Shown piece by piece: positions 1 to 5,091 of a DNA stretch of 10,210 nt (the first letter of the stretch is position 1; each line of letters starts with the position of its first letter). The notes beneath the pieces were generated by a model. That model was not told the origin of the DNA. It saw only the letters and a program-made list of their open reading frames with translations, and did no database searches. This DNA comes from Gammaproteobacteria bacterium RIFCSPLOWO2_02_FULL_56_15 (GTDB lineage: Bacteria; Pseudomonadota; Gammaproteobacteria; Eutrophobiales; Eutrophobiaceae): NCBI GenBank assembly GCA_001801825.1, contig MGYR01000211.1, positions 1-10,210 on the forward strand, in the 5' to 3' direction. Both the position numbers and the translations under genes were made by a program.

Positions 1-80
1 CGTTCTAGAAGAAGTCATTTGATCGAAGCAATCGGACGGCCGTTCTAGAAGAAGTCATTTGATCGAAGCAATCGGACGGC
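1..80. repeat. Exact 40-bp tandem duplication
   Basis: Positions 1-40 and 41-80 are identical base for base. The identity stops at position 81, and the left limit is unknown because the window begins there. One frame of the first copy reads V-L-E-E-V-I then TGA (2-22), which would suit the last codons of a gene entering from the left. The duplication would then have copied a stop codon and about 18 bp downstream of it. The end of the second copy forms the left arm of the terminator that follows. It could be a real slippage duplication or an assembly artefact at a contig edge. Confidence 0.85.
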
Positions 81-106
81 GGGCCTCACGGCCCGCCGTT
101 TTTTTT
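76..106 (+). terminator. Rho-independent terminator
   Basis: A perfect 10-bp GC-rich stem (ACGGCGGGCC, 76-85, with GGCCCGCCGT, 90-99) closes a TCAC tetraloop and runs into an uninterrupted run of eight T (99-106). This is a textbook intrinsic terminator for transcription entering from the left edge. The last five bases of the second 40-bp repeat copy (76-80) are part of the left arm. The first copy lacks the GGGCC that follows, so it cannot form this hairpin. Confidence 0.9.
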
Positions 107-224
107 GCGTATGATTTGTCACCTGGTATATTATTCTGAACCATATAAAGCTATGGTTTGTCGCCCTGGAATTAAATAGACTGGAGACAAAGCAATTACA
201 GACATTGATGAGGATCATTCATAC

Positions 225-746
225 GTGGGCTACAAGATGGATACTACAACTAAACATATTAAGCTCGTGATTCTACTCTGTATGGCGCCAGTGGCATGGT
301 CACAGCAATTACTGAATAACAACGCACTCAATGCCTGCCGGCATATCACAGATACCCTGGAACGGGTCGCCTGCTATGATAAAGTCGCTGCGGAAGCAGC
401 CGGCAGGTTGGAGCAACCAAGCGATCCGGAGGCAGAGGCGCGCCGCCTGCAAGAGGAAAACTGGCGCCAGCGGGAAGAGCTTGCCCGCTTGCGAAATCAG
501 TCCAGGGATGCGGATTCCTCAACAGTCCCTACCGAGTTGACCAGTCAGGTGGCGGCACTGGAAAATGATCCCAGTGGATGGACCATCACGCTCGAGAACG
601 GTCAGATCTGGAAGCAGGTGATCTCCAAGCGTTATAATCTGCAAGAAGGGCAGCAAGTGCATATCTACCCCTCACACTGGGGAAAGTCCTATCGCTTGTC
701 CGCCAAAGGCAATGGCAGCTTCATCCAGGTCAAGCGGCTCCGCTAA
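225..746 (+). CDS. Exported small protein of unknown function
   Basis: A 173-residue protein with a typical Sec signal peptide: K-rich start, hydrophobic stretch LVILLCMAPVAWS, and likely cleavage near residue 26. The mature N-terminus carries C38-x11-C50 in the setting ACRHITDTLERVACYD. This paired-cysteine CYD motif occurs in several small secreted proteobacterial proteins, including the N-terminal part of VasI/TagO-like T6SS accessory proteins. A charged helical linker (about 65-95) follows. The C-terminal part (about 118-173, WTITLENGQIWKQ to the end) looks like a small beta domain. I infer a periplasmic protein with one disulfide. No T6SS genes lie nearby, so that link is not supported. 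The GTG at 225 has an AGGA 10 bp upstream. The in-frame ATG at 237 has no clear ribosome site but gives a more typical signal-peptide length. The gene is monocistronic. Confidence 0.85.
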   Translation: MGYKMDTTTKHIKLVILLCMAPVAWSQQLLNNNALNACRHITDTLERVACYDKVAAEAAGRLEQPSDPEAEARRLQEENWRQREELARLRNQSRDADSSTVPTELTSQVAALENDPSGWTITLENGQIWKQVISKRYNLQEGQQVHIYPSHWGKSYRLSAKGNGSFIQVKRLR

Positions 747-867
747 ATAGTCCACTGCAAACGACCGGGTGCTGGCAATATCCATTGGTACGCAAACCTT
801 GGGCGATTCTTTCCGCTTCATAGTGACCATATTGATCTATCGCTCTGGCGTGGCCGTCTGAGACCGA

Positions 868-892
868 ATCCCGGCGCGGGATACAATTTTTT
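868..892 (+). terminator. Weak terminator-like hairpin
   Basis: ATCCCG (868-873), loop GCG, and CGGGAT (877-882) form a 6-bp stem. It is followed after four bases by a run of six T (887-892). It lies in the 243-bp gap after the exported-protein gene and could end that transcript. The stem is short and the T run is displaced, so this is tentative. Confidence 0.4.
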
Positions 893-919
893 GCCCTGAG
901 ACTCAACGCATTTGCATCA

Positions 920-948
920 GCCCTCCTAGACACTATGCTAGTCAGGGC
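920..948. promoter_or_regulatory. Imperfect inverted repeat upstream of the ADH operon
   Basis: GCCCT-C-CTAG (920-929) pairs with CTAG-TC-AGGGC (938-948) around a central ACACTATG. The repeat sits about 40 bp before the dehydrogenase start, and a weak -10-like TATGCT (934-939) lies inside it, with a poor -35-like TTGCAT at 912-917. An operator over a promoter or a leader hairpin are both possible. There is no experimental or family support. Confidence 0.25.
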
Positions 949-989
949 ATTTCCCTTCGTTCTGCGATTCGTCTGGACAAGCGCTGAAG

Positions 990-1982
990 ATGATGATGAA
1001 AGCTATGATCCTGGAAGCGCCCGGTAAGCCGCTGGTGCTGCGCGAAATCCCCGTTCCGCAGCCCGCGGTAGGCGAAATCCTGCTCCGGGTTGAAGCCTGT
1101 GCCGTGTGCCGGACCGATCTGCATATCCAGGACGGGGAACTCGAGGGGGCCACCCTGCCGCTGATCCCCGGTCATGAGATTGTCGGTATAGTCGAGGCCT
1201 CGGGAAGTCCGTCCAGGCGTTTCCATCCGGGTGATCGGTTGGGCGTACCCTGGCTGGGTTCCACCTGCGGATCTTGCCAGTATTGTCATGCCGATCATGA
1301 GAATCTCTGTGACCAGGCGCGCTTCACTGGATTCCATATACCGGGTGGCTATGCGGAATACACGATAGTGAAGCAGGATTTTGCCTACCGGTTGCCTGGA
1401 AACCGCCCCGCGGTAGACCTGGCTCCGCTGCTTTGTGCCGGGTTGATTGGCTACCGATCCTGGCGGATGGCAGGCTCCGGCAAACATCTCGGTCTTTATG
1501 GATTCGGTGCGGCAGCCCATATCGTCATTCAACTGGCCCGATATGCGGGACAGGAGGTCTATGCCTTTACCCGGCCCGGGGATGCGGAGTCCCAGGAGTT
1601 TGCCCTCGGACTGGGCGCTGCATGGGCCGGGGGTTCGGATGAATCTACCCCCACGCTGCTGGATTCCTCGATCATCTTTGCGCCGGTCGGTGCGCTTGTC
1701 CCGGTCGCCCTGGAACAGGTGTGCAAGGGGGGGACGGTGGTCTGTGGCGGGATCCACATGAGCGAGATCCCGGCCTTCCCTTATCAGATTCTCTGGGGAG
1801 AGCGGGTGCTGCGCTCGGTGGCCAACCTGACGCGGCGTGACGGTGAGGAGTTTTTGCCGCTGGCGGCGCGCATACCGGTCAGAACCGAAACGACAAGCTA
1901 TCCCCTACACCAGGCCAACGAAGCCCTAGAGGCTTTGCGCCGGGGCAGACTGAAGGGTGCGGCGGTATTAACCATGAACTGA
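990..1982 (+). CDS. Zinc-dependent alcohol dehydrogenase (MDR superfamily)
   Basis: A 330-residue medium-chain dehydrogenase that should oxidise an alcohol or reduce an aldehyde with NAD(P) in the cytoplasm; the substrate cannot be read from sequence. The catalytic-zinc site is intact: C40 (CAVCRTD), H62-E63 (PGHE) and C149. The structural-zinc lobe has all four cysteines (C93, C96, C99, C107). The GroES-like fold spans about 1-150. The Rossmann fold starts near 165, with the dinucleotide loop GLYGFGAAAH (168-177). Length is normal for the family. The start is one of three consecutive ATG codons (990, 993, 996) with only a weak GAAG in front. It is the first gene of a probable operon: the kinase begins 20 bp after its stop. 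Confidence 0.93.
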   Translation: MMMKAMILEAPGKPLVLREIPVPQPAVGEILLRVEACAVCRTDLHIQDGELEGATLPLIPGHEIVGIVEASGSPSRRFHPGDRLGVPWLGSTCGSCQYCHADHENLCDQARFTGFHIPGGYAEYTIVKQDFAYRLPGNRPAVDLAPLLCAGLIGYRSWRMAGSGKHLGLYGFGAAAHIVIQLARYAGQEVYAFTRPGDAESQEFALGLGAAWAGGSDESTPTLLDSSIIFAPVGALVPVALEQVCKGGTVVCGGIHMSEIPAFPYQILWGERVLRSVANLTRRDGEEFLPLAARIPVRTETTSYPLHQANEALEALRRGRLKGAAVLTMN

Positions 1983-2002
1983 ACCTGTTATGTTAGGCGT
2001 CT

Positions 2003-3667
2003 ATGACTGAGTCCAGAAATGCGCTGAGCCCAGGTTACCAGTTGCACTGGTACGTCATACAAAAAGTGCTGGGACAGGGGGGCTTCGGCATCACCTACCT
2101 GGCGGAAGATACGAACCTGAACCGCAAGGTGGCCATCAAGGAATACCTGCCGGTGGAAATAGCGGTGCGGGAATCGGATTCCACGGTGTCCCCGGTATCC
2201 GGTGACCACGGCAGCCAGTATCAGTGGGGGCTGGACCGCTTCATCAGCGAGGCGCAGACCCTGGCGCGCTTCAGCCATCCGAATATCGTTCGTGTGCTGG
2301 CGGTATTTCCGGCCAACCATACTGCCTACATGATCATGGAGTTTGAGCAGGGTGAGCCGCTGCACGAGATCCTGCGCCGGCGCCGGACGCTGCCGGTGAG
2401 TGAACTGCATGAGCTGTTGCTGCCCCTGCTGGACGGTCTGGAGCAGGTGCATGCCGCCGGATTCATACACCGGGACATCAAACCGCCCAATATCTATATT
2501 CGCGACAACGGCAACCCGGTATTGCTGGATTTCGGCTCGGCGAGGCAATCCTTCGGTCTGGAAACCCGAACGCTGACCACTATGGTTTCGCCGGGCTATG
2601 CGCCGTTTGAACAATATACCAGTAAGGGGGAGAGGCAGGGCCCCTGGACCGACATCTACGGACTGGCCGCGACCCTCTATCGATCGGTAACAGGGGTCTC
2701 TCCAGCCAATGCCATGGACCGCAGCGAGTCAATCCTGAACACCGGCAAGGATCTGCTGCTCCCTGCCGGGGAACTGAGAACGGAAGGTTACGGCACAGCA
2801 TTCTTATCCGCCATTGATCATGGCCTGACATTCCGCGCGGAAGAACGGCCGCAGTCCATCCATGCCTGGCGCGCTGAACTGGGTTGGGTGGACCAGGCGG
2901 CAGAAGCGCCTTCCGCAGGTGAAGCCACAACCCAGAGAATCGATATGGCGCCGGTTGAGAAAACAACGGTCATTGCTCCGCGGGAAACAGAGGCAAGCAC
3001 CTTCATCGATATCGGCAAAGATACTGCCAGGATTGAGCAGGTACCAACCCCGTCCGGCTCCGGCTGGCGCAAGCCGGCTCTGGCACTGGTGGCCTCCGTG
3101 GTGGCGATGCTGCTGCTGGCCGCAGTTATTAGAAACTGGATTGAGTCTGCCCTGCACGTCCCCGCTCCCGTTGCCGTAACACAGGAGCAGGATATAGCCG
3201 TGGGCAGGCAGGAGGAAAGGGAGATCACTGCCGTTCAGACCAGAGATCCGCAGCCGGCCACTTCTCCCCATGTAGATTCCCCAGGGCAACCCGGTCAAAA
3301 ACCTGTGCTGAGGGATGCAGAGAACCCACCTCAGGTAGCCGAAAGCCCCGCGAGGAATGAATCCGCCGAGGTGGAAGCACCGGCACGGACCTCCCTGCTG
3401 AGCAAGGAGGACCGCCAAAACATCGCCGCCCTGCAAAGCCGGCTCAAGCGCAACCCGAGGGATGAGCAGGCTGCCGGTGAATTGCGGGAAAAACTCCGTG
3501 GGTACCTCAAGCAGATTCAGGGAGCGGTCCGGCAGGGTGATCTGGTCCAGGCTGAGTCCTGGGTGGAAGAAATACGCCCCTTGGACCCGGAAAACCGCAA
3601 CCTGACCCGGGCCGTTGAGCTGATCAGAAAGGCAAGACGGCAGGCTGCCGCCACTCCGAATGATTAA
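2003..3667 (+). CDS. Membrane-anchored Ser/Thr protein kinase
   Basis: A 554-residue Hanks-type kinase with its catalytic domain at the N-terminus (about 12-290). The key elements are present: glycine loop GQGGFG (24-29), VAIK lysine K46, catalytic loop HRDIKPPN (156-163), DFG (176-178) and activation-segment end SPGYAPFEQY (196-205). It should therefore be active, unlike many bacterial pseudokinases. A low-complexity linker leads to one hydrophobic span (about 358-376). The remaining C-terminal part is predicted to be periplasmic: a Pro/Glu-rich stretch and then a helical, TPR-like segment (about 465-550). The topology suggests an envelope signal read outside and phosphorylation inside, but no ligand can be named. 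The ATG at 2003 has TAGG (1994-1997) 5 bp upstream. It is co-directional with and close to its neighbours (20 and 33 bp). No PP2C phosphatase or FHA protein is adjacent. Confidence 0.93.
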   Translation: MTESRNALSPGYQLHWYVIQKVLGQGGFGITYLAEDTNLNRKVAIKEYLPVEIAVRESDSTVSPVSGDHGSQYQWGLDRFISEAQTLARFSHPNIVRVLAVFPANHTAYMIMEFEQGEPLHEILRRRRTLPVSELHELLLPLLDGLEQVHAAGFIHRDIKPPNIYIRDNGNPVLLDFGSARQSFGLETRTLTTMVSPGYAPFEQYTSKGERQGPWTDIYGLAATLYRSVTGVSPANAMDRSESILNTGKDLLLPAGELRTEGYGTAFLSAIDHGLTFRAEERPQSIHAWRAELGWVDQAAEAPSAGEATTQRIDMAPVEKTTVIAPRETEASTFIDIGKDTARIEQVPTPSGSGWRKPALALVASVVAMLLLAAVIRNWIESALHVPAPVAVTQEQDIAVGRQEEREITAVQTRDPQPATSPHVDSPGQPGQKPVLRDAENPPQVAESPARNESAEVEAPARTSLLSKEDRQNIAALQSRLKRNPRDEQAAGELREKLRGYLKQIQGAVRQGDLVQAESWVEEIRPLDPENRNLTRAVELIRKARRQAAATPND

Positions 3668-3700
3668 ACGAACCGGCCTTGAATCCAGTGGAGGATCATA

Positions 3701-4255
3701 GTGAGCCAGACCATTGCTGAAAATATCCGTAGCCGACGCACCATACACAACTTCATACCCGATCGGGTCCCACCGCGCGAGCTGATCCTGGAGGCCCTGG
3801 AGCTTGCCAACTGGGCGCCCAATCACCATCTCACCGAGCCCTGGCGGTATTATCTTCTGGGCCCCGAGACGAAGGAAAAGCTATGCCGGTTGAACGCGGA
3901 TCTCCTGCGCGCGGTGCGGGGTGACAAGGCGGCGGATCTGAAACTGCAACGCTGGCTGGAAATCCCCGGCTGGTTGATCCAGACCTGCATGGTGTCAGCG
4001 AATGCTGTTCGCATGGACGAGGATTACGCGGCCTGTTGTTGCGCCGCCCAGAACCTGTTGTTATACCTGTGGTCACAGGGCGTGGGTTGCAAGTGGACCA
4101 CGGGAGAGCTTAGCCGGCACGAGGAACTGTACCGGATTCTGAAGCTTGATCCCCTGCAAGAGAGGGTCACCGGCCTGTTTTGGTACGGGTACGCTGCGGA
4201 AATATCGGTAACTGCCCGCAAGCCACTGGCGGAAAAACTGATGGAATTGCCCTGA
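3701..4255 (+). CDS. Small nitroreductase-family flavoprotein (YdjA-like)
   Basis: A 184-residue protein of the FMN-dependent nitroreductase fold, of the short kind typified by E. coli YdjA. Visible features are the N-terminal FMN-phosphate motif RSRRTI (10-15), the segment NWAPNHHLTEPWRY (37-50) matching the YdjA-type helix and loop, WTTG (132-135), the terminal strand GLFWYGYAAE (158-167) and RKP (173-175) near the end. It probably acts as a cytoplasmic homodimer reducing nitro or quinone-like compounds with NAD(P)H; the physiological substrate is unknown. An unusual Cys triplet (112-114) lies in a helix normally rich in Ala and Val. It starts with GTG, supported by GGAGG (3690-3694) 6 bp upstream. 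It is the last gene of the probable ADH-kinase operon. Confidence 0.92.
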   Translation: MSQTIAENIRSRRTIHNFIPDRVPPRELILEALELANWAPNHHLTEPWRYYLLGPETKEKLCRLNADLLRAVRGDKAADLKLQRWLEIPGWLIQTCMVSANAVRMDEDYAACCCAAQNLLLYLWSQGVGCKWTTGELSRHEELYRILKLDPLQERVTGLFWYGYAAEISVTARKPLAEKLMELP

Positions 4256-4316
4256 GAAGTATCTCCGTCCCCGTTCTATCCATCATCGACATGAGCAGCG
4301 GAACACAGTTGCGGCC

Positions 4317-4661
4317 TCAGATGATCGGCTGGGGAGTGCAATCGCTGTAGTGAACAAGTGAAAAATCCACGACGATCTGCCGCATCATCCCGATCTCGGC
4401 TGCCAGCGTATCTTCATCGTACCATCCCGTGCGCGCCACCCGTAATTGGAAATTCCGCGTGCCGGTCGGGTTGGGCCACATGCCGATGAAGCGCCAACCC
4501 AGAGTTTCCAGATAGGTTCCGAGTTTGATCAGGGCGCTGGTATTCGTGGAATTAAAACCGTGCCAGCTATCCAGCTCGCACGGCAGACATAGGTTATAGG
4601 ATTCACACTGGGAGTTGAGCCTTTCCAGAATTGTTTCCGTATCGATATTTTCCTGCAGCAT
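4317..4661 (-). CDS. Unrecognised small protein
   Basis: I do not recognise this 114-residue protein. It is acidic and probably soluble, with no signal peptide or membrane span. The centre holds a cysteine pair in NLCLPCELDSWHGF, and the second half reads GWRFIGMWPNPTGTRNF, a mixed alpha/beta pattern. I chose the ATG at 4661 because a strong AAGGAG lies 7 bp upstream of it on the minus strand. An in-frame ATG at 4763 with AGGGGAG four bases ahead would give 148 residues. That 34-residue extension is AT-richer and contains a perfect hairpin (4710-4729), so it may be leader instead. The gene faces the nitroreductase operon, with 61 bp between the two stops. Confidence 0.65.
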   Translation of the reverse strand: MLQENIDTETILERLNSQCESYNLCLPCELDSWHGFNSTNTSALIKLGTYLETLGWRFIGMWPNPTGTRNFQLRVARTGWYDEDTLAAEIGMMRQIVVDFSLVHYSDCTPQPII

Positions 4662-4709
4662 GGTCGCGCTCCTTGTTGTTATTATTCCTTCAATGATCTT
4701 GATTCCTTC

Positions 4710-4729
4710 TGCCGGAATACCATCCGGCA
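4710..4729 (-). promoter_or_regulatory. Leader hairpin between two candidate starts
   Basis: TGCCGGA and TCCGGCA form a perfect 7-bp stem around a 6-nt loop, about 50 nt upstream of the preferred start of the minus-strand small gene. If the message begins further upstream, this hairpin would sit in its 5' leader. If translation begins at 4763, it lies in codons for PDGIPA. No T run follows on the minus strand, so it is not a terminator. Confidence 0.35.
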
Positions 4730-4942
4730 ACCCCCCAGGATTATAAATTTTCATAAGGATCATGTATCTCCCCTGAAAGTAGTAGAAAACTAATACATTC
4801 TTTTGGGTAGGAAGAAGACTATTGACCCGGCTCCTCTGGGCAGGCAGATCGAGAATCTGCTCATGGCATAAGCCCGCCAACGGCAATATACTAGGAAAGT
4901 CCTGAATGGACCCGGGGTTGCCCGGAGCCTGATATTCACCTA

Positions 4943-5074
4943 AGGAAAGTCTGATTAATGTAATTCATGCTCCGAGTCGTCATTCTGGCGAAAGCCAGAA
5001 TCCAGTTCAAACAATTGTTTACTGGATGCTGGTTTTCACCAGCATGACAGAAAAACAATTATTCAGAGTTTCCC
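4943..5074. mobile_element. MITE-like palindromic element
   Basis: A compact non-coding element with nested inverted repeats. The outer ends GGAAAGTCTGATTAAT (4944-4959) and ATTATTCAGAGTTTCC (5058-5073) match at 14 of 16 positions as inverted repeats. Inside are two long arms (4977-5005 and 5022-5049), inverted copies with four mismatches and a one-base gap. Each arm is itself a perfect 8-bp hairpin: ATTCTGGC-GAAA-GCCAGAAT (4982-5001) and ATGCTGGT-TTTC-ACCAGCAT (5026-5045). The centre is the perfect palindrome AAACAATTGTTT (5009-5020). A TA (or CTA) flanks both ends (4940-4942 and 5074-5076), possibly a target duplication. Similar arms (GTCATTCnGGCGAAAGCC) are, from memory, scattered repeats in many proteobacterial genomes. 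No transposase is present, so any movement would be in trans. Confidence 0.75.
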
Positions 5075-5091
5075 TATAAAGATACCTAGCG

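Larger units (their letters stand above)
4662..5091. other. Gene-poor stretch between divergent genes
   Basis: This 430-bp stretch lies between the minus-strand small gene and the plus-strand CNBD gene. It holds the possible N-terminal extension of the small gene (to 4763), a leader hairpin at 4710-4729, a short CCGGG-GTTG-CCCGG hairpin (4912-4925), and the MITE-like element (4943-5074). At 4891-4907 there is a near copy of the element's left end (CTAGGAAAGTCCTGAAT compared with CTAAGGAAAGTCTGATT at 4940-4956). I see no convincing promoter pair on either strand and no RNA gene of a known family. Confidence 0.6.

Noticed and set aside
225..746. Type VI secretion component
   Set aside because: Only the short cysteine motif is shared; no T6SS gene is seen in the window.
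942..1757. 271-codon open frame on the minus strand
   Set aside because: It lies antisense to the alcohol dehydrogenase, whose zinc motifs are unambiguous.
2804..3829. 341-codon open frame on the minus strand
   Set aside because: It overlaps the kinase's linker, membrane span and tail, which have clear coding character on the plus strand. The antisense product shows no family motifs.
5075..5080. TATAAA as -10 box of the CNBD gene
   Set aside because: Transcription from it would begin about 5 nt before the ATG, and there is no matching -35. A promoter further upstream is likelier.
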